Assembly: GCA_934699585.1 (NCBI GenBank)
Contig: CAKUWY010000026.1
Location: 1-30,636 of the forward strand
Direction: 5' to 3'
DNA length: 30,636 bases
Source of the DNA: an uncultured Fibrobacter sp.
Lineage (GTDB): Bacteria > Fibrobacterota > Fibrobacteria > Fibrobacterales > Fibrobacteraceae
The notes below the pieces were generated by a model that worked only from the letters and a program-made list of their open reading frames with translations, was not told the DNA's origin and did not search any database. Position 1 is the stretch's first letter, and each line of letters starts with the position of its first letter. Below, one piece after another: positions 1-7,343 of the stretch. The translations under genes were made by a program, and so were the position numbers.

Positions 1-41
1 ACTAGAGGACTTTTTTCATCACCGCCAGAAGGCTTCTTTAG

Positions 42-64
42 AACCACCAGCCCAGCTGGTGGTT
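42..64 (+). terminator. Perfect 10-bp hairpin at the left edge
   Basis: Arms at 42-51 and 55-64 (AACCACCAGC / GCTGGTGGTT) enclose a 3-base loop and are followed by TTTTCGG. It may be a terminator for a plus-strand gene left of the window. Its GC-rich stem with a very short loop also resembles the end hairpins of IS200/IS605 elements. Nothing else in the window decides between these. Confidence 0.4.
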
Positions 65-82
65 TTCGGTTTATACAGCAAA

Positions 83-117
83 GCCCTCTCTTGCGAGAGG
101 GCTTTTACTTTTTTTAC
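83..117 (+). terminator. Rho-independent terminator (plus orientation)
   Basis: A perfect 8-bp stem (83-90 GCCCTCTC, 95-102 GAGAGGGC) with a TTGC loop is followed by TTTTACTTTTTTT. It probably ends a plus-strand gene lying left of the window and faces cel51A. Confidence 0.7.
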
Positions 118-132
118 CCAGCAGGACAAGCG

Positions 133-155
133 AAAAACCCCGGCAGAGCCGGGGC
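133..155 (-). terminator. Terminator of cel51A
   Basis: Stem 138-144 (CCCCGGC) and 148-154 (GCCGGGG) with loop AGA. Reading on the minus strand the stem is followed by five T residues. It lies about 50 bases past the cel51A stop, so it is the likely cel51A terminator. Confidence 0.7.
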
Positions 156-170
156 TTTTCCTTGCTAGGA

Positions 171-195
171 GATCCCCGACCAAGTCGGGGATGAC
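171..195. repeat. REP-like palindrome, GATCCCCG...CGGGGATGAC type
   Basis: Palindrome GATCCCCGAC-CAA-GTCGGGGATGAC just downstream of the cel51A stop. It belongs to the dispersed family with copies at 8722, 8864, 14892, 15379, 22046, 22873-22992 and 26568-26655. Confidence 0.75.
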
Positions 196-205
196 ATTCC
201 GTCAA

Positions 206-3200
206 TTACTCGATGGTAATGAGGGTAATGGTGCGCTTGCCGACCTTGATCGGCTTGCTCACGTCAACACCCTTCTTGGCCTTCTTGGACGGGTCGTTGG
301 CCCAGCCTTCCTTGAGCTTTTCGGAGCTGCGGTCCAGAGTCTGGACGGTAGCCTTGCCGGAGAAGCCAGGGATGGAGAGTTTCAGCTCATAGTCGCTGTA
401 GGGGTTCTTGTTGATCACCAACAGGGACTTCTTCTTGCCGTTCTCGGTGTAGTAGGTGGTGATGAGAGATTCCTTGTCACCGGAGATTTCGGTCTTGAGG
501 AGCTTGCCGCGGAGAGCGTCGGAAGCCATCTGGAATGCCCAGTAGCTCGGGCGCGGGCAGTTCATGCACTCTTCGGCAGAACGGGTCAGGTAACCGTAGT
601 CACCGCCTTCCGGAGTGATGTCGTTGTGGATATCCCAGTACTGAGCGTTGTCCACGTTTTCGGTGGCAAGCATAGCCAGGTAGTCAGCAACGAACAGGCC
701 GTTTTCAAGAGAAATGGTCTGCGGGCCCGGGTTGAAGTCCACAGAGTTCCATTCCGTGAGCCACAGCTCGAACTTCTTTTCCTTGTTGAAGTGCTTGGTC
801 CACTTGTCCACCAGCTTGTGCAGACGGCTGTAGATAGGCACCAGATCCTGCGGAGCAGAGAGCATGGCGAAGTCGTTTTCTTCACCGTAGTGCTGCGGGT
901 AGTGGTGAACAATGATACCGTCGGCAATATCGCCGGTTTCACGAAGCACGTTGTCGTTCCATTCGCCATCCAGCACGCCGAGCACGGCCACCTTGATGGT
1001 GGGGTCAACCTTCTTCATGGCTTCGATGAACTTGCGAGCGCGCTTACCGTAAATGGTACCGCCATCCTTACCGTACTTTTCGTAGTACGGGTGCCAGTTA
1101 CCATAAACTTCGTTACCGATTTCCCAGTACTTGATTCCGGCCTTCTTGTCGATGTTGGTGTGCTTCACCCAGGCAGCGGCTTCTTGTTCTGTGCCAGAAC
1201 CGAAGTTCACGGTGAACATGGCGTTAGAACCGGTCTTCTTCAACCAGGCGAGGAACTCGTCGGTATCCACCATCCAGTCGTGGTTGTCGAGAATTTCTTT
1301 CCAGTGGTCGTCATCGGCACGGAGACCGCCCGGATAACGGATGATGCCGTGGTTGATGCGCTTAGCGTATTCAGCCGTCTGCACCTTGAACTTGGGGTTG
1401 TCCAGCATGTCGCCATCCCAGAGGGCAGCGTTGATGCCGAACAGGCCGCCAGAAATTTCCGGATTGATCACGTCGCCCGTACCCTTGACTTCGATCTTCA
1501 CGAGTGCCGGACGGTCAGCAGCCTTCACTTCTTTCTGGTTGGTGAGCTTGATGTTGTCCACTTCGAAGCTACCGTTGGAACCTTCTCCACCCGGTTTGAA
1601 GTCGAGAGAAACAACGCCCTTCAGGTCGAACAGGCCGTTTTCCTTGGCGGTAGGCGGCTGGTAGTAGGGGAACTTGGAGAATGCGCGGAAAGGCACAATC
1701 ACAGTGGTGCGTCCACGAGGCACACCAGTGTTGGCCACGAACAGTTCGTTGCCGGCGTCACCAATCTGCACGGTAATGGACTGCCATGCGCGTTCGGAGT
1801 AAACGTCGAACATAATGCCCCAGTGCTTGGTCCAGTCGCGATCGGCGGCAGAGCGCTTGCTCTTGACCATGTCGAACACGATGTCCACCCAGTCGGACAT
1901 TTCGAAATGCTTCACGTTGAGGGAGTTACCGTCAAGCTTGGAGGTCTTGAAAGGCACTTCCACTTCGACCTTGGACTTCGGGCCCTTGGAGGGTTCCCAC
2001 ACATCACCCTTGAACTTGTCTTCGAAGTCGGTGATGATCAGGTCCTTCTCCTTGGATTTCCAGTTATCCCACTTGATATCCGGGTCAACCCAGTCGATAT
2101 TTTCGGTGAAGGTAATCTGATCCACAAAGATGGTCACAGGAGCGGGCTTGCCCGGTTCACCCTGGTTTTCGCCCTTGCCCACAGAGAAGCGGATTTCCTG
2201 AATCTTGTTCCACTGGATATCCTTGGCGACTTCGGCCTGCTTGTTGGCGTCCCAAGCCTTGCCCTTGTCGTTGAACTTCTTCAGAGGAATCTTCACCAGT
2301 TTCCAATCGGTGCCCACCTTGGCGCCTTCGATCCAGTCGTTCAGGCTGACCTTGGTCTGGCTCTTGATGTCGTTGCCCTGGTTGTCCAAAAGACCCACAT
2401 AGACCTTTTCGCCGCCGAGCTTACCCTTGATCCAGAAGTAGAGACCGCCCTTGTTGCGGACCTTGGACAGGTCGGCGTATTTGCCTTCGCCCATGGAGTA
2501 GGTCACGCCGGACCAATCGTTGTTGTCGATATACAGGGCCAGCACGTTGGGGTTGCCGCTGGTCTTGGACTTGGCTTCGCGCTGGGCAGAAAGACCACCA
2601 TAGCTGTAGCTGAAGCCCTTCAGGTTGTTGTCGTAGAAGGTGACAAGAGCCTTGGCCTTGCCATCCAGCTTTTCGGGATTCTTCGGGCCGTCGATGACGT
2701 CTTCGTTTTCATCCCAGTAAACGATCTTGGGCTTGGGGGCAGCCTTCTTGTTGCCCTTCACGATTTCGATGTTGTCCACCCAGATTTCGAAATCCTTGGC
2801 ACCGCTCTTGTCGATAGAGAAGCGGATTTCAGCAATCTTGTCCCAGTCGATACGGGCCGGGAATTCGGACTTGCGGGTGTTGTCCCAGTAGAGACCGCGG
2901 TCCGGGAAGTCCACCAGAGGAATGGAAACCTTTTTCCAGTCCGTGGTGACAGCGCCGCCCTCGATGTACTTGTTCATAGGGAGAACGACCTGGGTTTTCT
3001 TGCCATCGGAGATTTCTTCGTCCAAAAGACCAATCTTCACGGCTTCGCCGCCCTGCTTGCCCTTGATCATGAACTCGATCTTGGAGTCGAGCATGAACTT
3101 GTTCAAGTCGAAGGTTTCGTTGTAAAGGCAAACGGAAGCGCCCGAATATTCACTGGGATCCAGCTTGATATTCAACGCGGCCTTAGATTTGTAACCGCCG

Positions 3201-3379
3201 TCCTTCGTGATGGTGATACCCTTGCTCTTGCCGCCGTAAGCGTAGTCAAAGCCCCCCGGACGATACTGTTCGTCGAAGAACTTATAGACGACTGTTTTCG
3301 GCTTTTTCGGCTGAGCCATTGCAGCCACGCTTACACCCAGGAGGATGACGGACGCGACTTTCAATGTTTGCTTAATCAT
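206..3379 (-). CDS. cel51A: Secreted GH51 endoglucanase with three N-terminal CBM-like modules (Cel51A/EGF type)
   Basis: A 1057-residue extracellular beta-glucanase that probably cuts cellulose or mixed-linkage glucans. The signal peptide (residues 1-22) ends AMA|QPKK. Two similar beta-sandwich modules (about 28-208 and 245-428) share patterns such as EGxxVxTDWKxVxIPL and IxEIRFS and end in a D-N/Q-I strand. A third, more divergent CBM11/30-like module covers about 446-617. The catalytic domain runs from about 625 to the end. It has the clan GH-A acid/base Glu757 in YWEIGNEVYG and the probable nucleophile Glu876 in LWLTEWN. Size and order match F. succinogenes endoglucanase F, the founding CBM30 protein. 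I chose ATG 3379 because AAGGAAA lies just upstream and the signal peptide begins there; 26 further codons are open upstream. No dockerin or obvious C-terminal sorting domain was seen. The CBM family assignment of module 3 is less certain. Confidence 0.88.
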   Translation of the reverse strand: MIKQTLKVASVILLGVSVAAMAQPKKPKTVVYKFFDEQYRPGGFDYAYGGKSKGITITKDGGYKSKAALNIKLDPSEYSGASVCLYNETFDLNKFMLDSKIEFMIKGKQGGEAVKIGLLDEEISDGKKTQVVLPMNKYIEGGAVTTDWKKVSIPLVDFPDRGLYWDNTRKSEFPARIDWDKIAEIRFSIDKSGAKDFEIWVDNIEIVKGNKKAAPKPKIVYWDENEDVIDGPKNPEKLDGKAKALVTFYDNNLKGFSYSYGGLSAQREAKSKTSGNPNVLALYIDNNDWSGVTYSMGEGKYADLSKVRNKGGLYFWIKGKLGGEKVYVGLLDNQGNDIKSQTKVSLNDWIEGAKVGTDWKLVKIPLKKFNDKGKAWDANKQAEVAKDIQWNKIQEIRFSVGKGENQGEPGKPAPVTIFVDQITFTENIDWVDPDIKWDNWKSKEKDLIITDFEDKFKGDVWEPSKGPKSKVEVEVPFKTSKLDGNSLNVKHFEMSDWVDIVFDMVKSKRSAADRDWTKHWGIMFDVYSERAWQSITVQIGDAGNELFVANTGVPRGRTTVIVPFRAFSKFPYYQPPTAKENGLFDLKGVVSLDFKPGGEGSNGSFEVDNIKLTNQKEVKAADRPALVKIEVKGTGDVINPEISGGLFGINAALWDGDMLDNPKFKVQTAEYAKRINHGIIRYPGGLRADDDHWKEILDNHDWMVDTDEFLAWLKKTGSNAMFTVNFGSGTEQEAAAWVKHTNIDKKAGIKYWEIGNEVYGNWHPYYEKYGKDGGTIYGKRARKFIEAMKKVDPTIKVAVLGVLDGEWNDNVLRETGDIADGIIVHHYPQHYGEENDFAMLSAPQDLVPIYSRLHKLVDKWTKHFNKEKKFELWLTEWNSVDFNPGPQTISLENGLFVADYLAMLATENVDNAQYWDIHNDITPEGGDYGYLTRSAEECMNCPRPSYWAFQMASDALRGKLLKTEISGDKESLITTYYTENGKKKSLLVINKNPYSDYELKLSIPGFSGKATVQTLDRSSEKLKEGWANDPSKKAKKGVDVSKPIKVGKRTITLITIE

Positions 3380-3402
3380 ATGTCGTTTCCTTATGTTTGT
3401 GT

Positions 3403-3428
3403 TTTTACTTGAAATTTTACTTGAAATT
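3403..3428. repeat. Tandem 12-bp repeat in the cel51A leader
   Basis: TTTTACTTGAAA occurs twice in a row, about 25 bases before the cel51A start codon and outside its ribosome-binding site. It may be slippage or a regulator site; nothing else supports a function. Confidence 0.5.
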
Positions 3429-3493
3429 AAACTTTTACGGCTGATACCAGGGGCCATCGGGGTATTTTTGCGTGTACACCCGAAAACAAAGGC

Positions 3494-4228
3494 TTACTTG
3501 GCCTCTTTCAGCATCTTTTCAACCAGTTCCTTGCTGAAGCGGTCCTGGCGCTTGCCGTTGATGTAGAAGTTAGGCGTACCCTGAACTCCGACCTCGACCC
3601 CAAGTTTGAAGTCCTTGTCGATACGGGCCTGCATGGCGGAGTCGAGAACCATGTCCTTCTTGAACTGTTCGATGTTCAGGCCCACCTGCTTTGCGACTTC
3701 AACAAAGATGGAGTCGCCCAGTTCGCGGCTGTGAGGAGCGAGGGCGTAACGGAATTCCCAGAACTTGCCCTGCTTGTGGGCGGCAATGGAGGCAGCTGCC
3801 GCAGCCGGAGCGTTGGCGTGGAAGCTCAGGGGGAAATGCTTATAGACAAACTTAATCTTGTCACCGTACTTGTCGTTCAGTTCCTTCATGGTAGGAGCGA
3901 TACGGCTGCAGTAGGGGCACTGGAATTCAGTAAATTCAACAATGGTGAGCTTTGGGTTCTTGGTGTTGCCAAATACAGGGCTATCTTCGTCGGGAATGTC
4001 CCAGACCTTGTTGTCCGCTTCCATTTCAGCACGGGCCTGTTCCAGGGAGATTCCGCGCTTGTCGAGGGCGTACTTGATAATTTCAAATTCTTCCTTGACC
4101 TGTTTGAAATCCTTTTCCAGGGAGTCCAGCTTGGCCTGCTGGTTGAAAGAAGAACCGGCAGAAGCCTGGTTGCATGCCACGAGGCTTGCGAAGAAGATTG
4201 CCATAGCAACGAGAGAGAGACGTTTCAT
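3494..4228 (-). CDS. DsbA-like thiol-disulfide oxidoreductase lipoprotein
   Basis: A 244-residue exported thioredoxin-fold protein. The lipobox SLVAC puts the acylated Cys at residue 19, so it should be membrane-anchored on the outside of the inner membrane or carried to the outer membrane. A short predicted coiled-coil (about 32-55) precedes a DsbA/Thioredoxin_4 domain. The domain has the active site Cys104-Pro-Tyr-Cys107 and a cis-proline near 219 (GVQGTPNFYING). The family forms or isomerises disulfides in exported proteins; substrates are unknown. The start is ATG 4228, with AAAGGA upstream and a signal peptide directly after it. The preceding nine open codons carry no signal. It lies 114 bp upstream of cel51A on the same strand, so co-transcription is possible but not shown. 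A candidate minus-strand -10 (TGTATATTC) sits near 4285-4295. Confidence 0.87.
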   Translation of the reverse strand: MKRLSLVAMAIFFASLVACNQASAGSSFNQQAKLDSLEKDFKQVKEEFEIIKYALDKRGISLEQARAEMEADNKVWDIPDEDSPVFGNTKNPKLTIVEFTEFQCPYCSRIAPTMKELNDKYGDKIKFVYKHFPLSFHANAPAAAAASIAAHKQGKFWEFRYALAPHSRELGDSIFVEVAKQVGLNIEQFKKDMVLDSAMQARIDKDFKLGVEVGVQGTPNFYINGKRQDRFSKELVEKMLKEAK

Positions 4229-4409
4229 AGATGTCCTTTTATCAGTTAAAAACAAGCAGATTCACATCTGCATCCTGCGAGAATATACAAAAATGAGACC
4301 TTCTTTGGGGTTCGTTTTTTGATTTGGCCTTTTACCGGACTTTGTAAACAAAAAGAAACAACAGTGGCGGATAAGATTCGAGCCTCATGCCTCAAAGCGA
4401 AGCGACCTC

Positions 4410-4462
4410 AAACCCCTATCCCCTAGCCTCTAGATCCTAGCCCCTAGATCCTACCCCCTATT
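4410..4462 (+). repeat. CCCCTAGATCCTA tandem tract forming a G-poor leader
   Basis: Degenerate tandem units (CCCCTAGCCT, CTAGATCCTAG, CCCCTAGATCCTA, CCCCCTA) end 15 bases before the start codon at 4478. They are nearly identical to the tract before yicC (28788-28822). The leader has almost no G and no Shine-Dalgarno site. Confidence 0.75.
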
Positions 4463-4477
4463 TACTACATTTATGCC

Positions 4478-5722
4478 ATGGTTCTGAACATCATCTGGCT
4501 TGTTTTCTTTCTGGGCGCCTTTGTGGCCTGCATGGTCCAGTGGCTCGCCTTCGGTGATTCCGGCATTTTCAACAAGGCTATCCTCGGTGCATTCGACATG
4601 TCGAAAACCGCATTCGAAATCGCTATCGGCCTTACGGGCATACTCTCCCTGTGGCTAGGCATTATGAAAATCGGCGAAAAGGCTGGCGCCGTCCAGATTC
4701 TCGCAAAAATCGTCTCCCCCCTGTTCAGCCGCCTGTTCCCCGAAATTCCCAAGGGTCACCCCGTAGTGGGTACCATGCTCATGAACATCAGCGCCAACAT
4801 GCTGGGCCTCGACAACGCCGCCACTCCCATGGGCCTCCAGGCCATGAAACAGCTTCAAGAAATCAACCCCAACGAAGACAAGACTGTCGCCAGCAACTCC
4901 CAAATCATGTTCCTGGTGCTGAACGCCAGCGGCCTTACGCTGATTCCCGTGAGCATCATGACCTACCGCGCCCAGATGGGTGCCGCAAATCCAAGCGATG
5001 TGTTCTTGCCCCTTTTGCTTTCTACGTTCTTCAGTACCATTGCAGGCATTATCGCCCTGAGCTTTTTCCAGAAGGTGAAACTCAAAGACCCCATCACCGT
5101 AGCCTGGCTCGGAGGCGGCGTTGCCGTCGTGGTTGCCATCATGGTATATTTCAGCCGCCTTACGGCAGAAGCCATCGGCACCACCAGCCTCTTTATCAGC
5201 GGATTTGTGCTGTTCGGAATCATAGTCGCCTTCTTGGGGCTTGCCATCTATAAAAAAGTCCAGGCCTACGAAGCTTTCGTGGAAGGAGCCAAGGACGGAT
5301 TTCATACCGCCGTAATGATTATCCCGAACCTAGTGGCTATCCTCGTGGGCGTGGCCGTATTCCGTGCCAGCGGAGCCATGGACCTGCTTATGAACGGGAT
5401 TTCGTGGGTACTAGGACTGTTCGGAGCAGGAAACGACGTGGTGCCGGCACTGCCCACCGCCCTAATGAAGCCCTTGAGCGGAAGCGGTGCACGGGGCATG
5501 ATGATTGACGCCATGAAGAGCATGGGTCCCGACAGCTTTGCAGGACGTCTCAGCTGCATGTTCCAGGGGGCTGCTGACACAACGTTCTATATCATCGCCG
5601 TCTATTTCGGTTCTGTAGGCGTAAAAAAGACCCGCCACGCCGTCACCTGCGCCTTGATAGCTGACGCCGCCGGCGTAATTGCAGCCATCGCCATCGCCTA
5701 CCTGTTTTTCCCGCCAGTGTAA
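4478..5722 (+). CDS. SpmA-SpmB-type nucleoside-recognition (Gate domain) membrane protein
   Basis: A 414-residue polytopic inner-membrane protein. The N-terminal half (about 1-200) matches spore maturation protein A: EIAIGLTGILSLWLGIMKIG, then GTMLMNISANMLGLDNAATPMG. The C-terminal half (about 265-414) matches SpmB: FVEGAKDGFHTAVMIIPNLVA, ALPTALMKPLSGSGARGMM, and QGAADTTFYI with VGVKKTRHA. In Bacillus these are two genes; fused forms occur in non-sporulating Gram-negatives, where the role is unknown, so nothing here implies sporulation. The second gene of the pair starts 18 bp after the stop. The start ATG 4478 follows a repeat-derived leader without a Shine-Dalgarno site. Substrate cannot be read from the sequence. 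Confidence 0.85.
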   Translation: MVLNIIWLVFFLGAFVACMVQWLAFGDSGIFNKAILGAFDMSKTAFEIAIGLTGILSLWLGIMKIGEKAGAVQILAKIVSPLFSRLFPEIPKGHPVVGTMLMNISANMLGLDNAATPMGLQAMKQLQEINPNEDKTVASNSQIMFLVLNASGLTLIPVSIMTYRAQMGAANPSDVFLPLLLSTFFSTIAGIIALSFFQKVKLKDPITVAWLGGGVAVVVAIMVYFSRLTAEAIGTTSLFISGFVLFGIIVAFLGLAIYKKVQAYEAFVEGAKDGFHTAVMIIPNLVAILVGVAVFRASGAMDLLMNGISWVLGLFGAGNDVVPALPTALMKPLSGSGARGMMIDAMKSMGPDSFAGRLSCMFQGAADTTFYIIAVYFGSVGVKKTRHAVTCALIADAAGVIAAIAIAYLFFPPV

Positions 5723-5740
5723 CAAAGACGGGTACGCTCC

Positions 5741-6319
5741 ATGCGGTTGATTCCTTTCGCCATACTTGCGTTCTGTGTCGCCGTCTTTGCGGAAACACCT
5801 GCAGACATCGATTCAACGGCGAAGGAATTGCAAAATGCTCCCAAAGACACCATTTACGACACCGTCTTTGTAAATACGGGAAGCGGAATTCCATGGAACA
5901 ATGAGTACTTTGACCCCAGCCGTTTGCTACGGCACGATACTTTCGACCCGGCACTAAGTGTGGCGTACACCTATTCCGTAAGTTTCTTTTCCAGCCCTTG
6001 GGGAAGTTTCAGTCAGCAAAGTTACCTGGCGCACCTCGCCTACCAATTCACACCTGAGCTCCATCTATATGCCGATTTGGGACTCTGGATGCCTCTATAT
6101 GTGAACTGGAATGGACCCAAGTCTATTGCCAGGGAAGATATTCAGCAGGGCAATGTTCAATTCGTAATGCCCGGTGTGGAACTGGAGTATAAGCCCACAA
6201 ACAACATGACATTCCGCCTGATGATTATCAACGAAAACGACGCTGTCAAGGCCTATGGACCTTGGCGTTACCGCTACGGACGCTGCCATACCTGGAGTGA
6301 CCCGTATTACTGCAGGTAA
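5741..6319 (+). CDS. Small exported protein of unknown function, possibly beta-rich outer-membrane protein
   Basis: A 192-residue protein that I do not recognise. The first 17 residues form a signal peptide ending VFA|ETP. The mature part is rich in aromatic residues and short alternating beta-strands (VAYTYSVSFFSS, SYLAHLAYQFTPELHLYADLGLW, FVMPGVELEYKPTNNMTFRLMI), a pattern seen in small outer-membrane barrels. Two Cys residues near the C-terminus (RCHTWSDPYYCR) could form a disulfide. It starts 18 bp after the SpmAB gene, so it is probably in the same operon. Its stop lies one base from the stop of the convergent gene, leaving no room for a separate terminator. Confidence 0.7.
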   Translation: MRLIPFAILAFCVAVFAETPADIDSTAKELQNAPKDTIYDTVFVNTGSGIPWNNEYFDPSRLLRHDTFDPALSVAYTYSVSFFSSPWGSFSQQSYLAHLAYQFTPELHLYADLGLWMPLYVNWNGPKSIAREDIQQGNVQFVMPGVELEYKPTNNMTFRLMIINENDAVKAYGPWRYRYGRCHTWSDPYYCR

Positions 6320-6320
6320 A

Positions 6321-7067
6321 TCAGGTACAGCGCTCCGGCAAGTGATTCCAGTATCGAACGGGCAGGCAACGCTTCAAAAGTTTCGGATTTTCCCGTTCCT
6401 TAATTGCAATGGACTTGTAGAATTCTTTCCACAAATCGGTAAAAGAATCCTTTAAATCCATGGCTCCCGATTTATAGCCGGGAAGAGTTACCACCTGACA
6501 GCCCGAGCGGTCGTGAAAAAGACCGTAGCCTCTTTTTGAATCGTAAATGAGCCACTTTTCGCCAGCAAACCGTTTGGAAAAATGGGTCTCCATAAGCGTC
6601 AAGACATCGTACTTCGGCTCGATTTCGGCGCAGAGCATGTTGTCGGGACCTACGGCAAAGCGAACAAGACCGAGCATTCCCCCAGCCTCCCTGCGCACGG
6701 ACTGACCCAGCTTGTAAAGCGGGAGCATTTCTGCCGAAGCTGGATTTTGACCGTAATTTGGGTCCACGCCTGAAAAGAGCTTTTTCAAGAAAGCAAAGAT
6801 TTTCATTTCGACGCCATCCTCCTCAGACAAAAAAGCTGCATGGAGCAAGTTATAAACCTCCTCGCTGGCGAAGTTGACTATAGCTCGATGGATTCGTGCA
6901 GCCTGTTCCCCGCTTGTCTCTATACGGAAGGGCTGCATGAACACGTCCACGGGAGTCGTGGCACGGTCAGGACGAATTTCGCCCACATCCAAGTGCTGGC
7001 GGTATATCTCGAAAACAATACTCAAGAAGCCTTCGAAGGAGGAGTCGTATTGGATGGAAAGGGACAT
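6321..7067 (-). CDS. DUF4130 / TIGR03915-type probable DNA metabolism protein
   Basis: A 248-residue cytosolic protein of the family that travels with the radical SAM protein encoded upstream (7344-8594). Family features are the start YDSSFEGFLSIVFEIY, the central RREAGGMLGLVRFAV, and the C-terminal block FAGEKWLIYDSKRGYGLFHD with DLWKEFYKSIAIKERENPKLLKRCLPVRYWNHLPE. The family is annotated as probable DNA metabolism; its biochemistry is not established, and base repair is an inference from the partner's helix-hairpin-helix motif. The ATG lies directly behind a G-poor repeat tract and has no Shine-Dalgarno site. The gene order (radical SAM first, this second) is typical, but here 276 bp of repeats separate the two. 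Confidence 0.82.
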   Translation of the reverse strand: MSLSIQYDSSFEGFLSIVFEIYRQHLDVGEIRPDRATTPVDVFMQPFRIETSGEQAARIHRAIVNFASEEVYNLLHAAFLSEEDGVEMKIFAFLKKLFSGVDPNYGQNPASAEMLPLYKLGQSVRREAGGMLGLVRFAVGPDNMLCAEIEPKYDVLTLMETHFSKRFAGEKWLIYDSKRGYGLFHDRSGCQVVTLPGYKSGAMDLKDSFTDLWKEFYKSIAIKERENPKLLKRCLPVRYWNHLPERCT

Positions 7068-7069
7068 TG

Positions 7070-7123
7070 TTAGGTAGTAGGTTATAGGTTGTAGGGATTA
7101 GGATCTAGGGTTAGGGATTCAAG
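7070..7123 (-). repeat. CCTAGATCC-type repeat tract before the DUF4130 gene
   Basis: On the minus strand it reads AATCCCTAACCCTAGATCCT, then ACCTATAACCTACTACCTAA, ending 2 bases before the start ATG at 7067. It is the third copy of the G-poor leader family (others at 4410 and 28788), again in the sense orientation. Confidence 0.65.
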
Positions 7124-7189
7124 GTATGAGGTCGCTTCGCATTGGGGTCTACCCAAAGGGCATAACTCTACTAGGGCAACAAGTTGCCA

Positions 7190-7343
7190 AGTATCGTTTA
7201 GGCGCTTTGGGGTGTGGGGTATGAGGTGTGAGGTATGGGATGTGGGATAAGAAATGTTTCGTGATTAGTGGTTAGGGGAACGCATTCCCCTGGTTCGCAC
7301 TGCGTAGCTCACCACCCCTTCTTGCCGGAATTGGGGTCGGGCA
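7190..7343. repeat. Low-complexity GTGTGAGGTATGAGG tract and a TGGTTCG...GCTCACCAC unit
   Basis: Between about 7208 and 7250 the plus strand repeats GGTATGAGGTGTGAGGTATG. At 7291-7313 lies TGGTTCGCACTGCGTAGCTC followed by ACCAC, which matches the 24-bp sequence inserted in a palindrome loop at 22957. No open frame with coding character was seen here. Confidence 0.5.

Noticed and set aside
59..3412. A 1117-codon open frame on the plus strand opposite cel51A
   Set aside because: It is antisense to a well-supported GH51 gene and its product (Val/Leu/His/Phe-rich) fits no family; it arises from the codon bias of the real gene.
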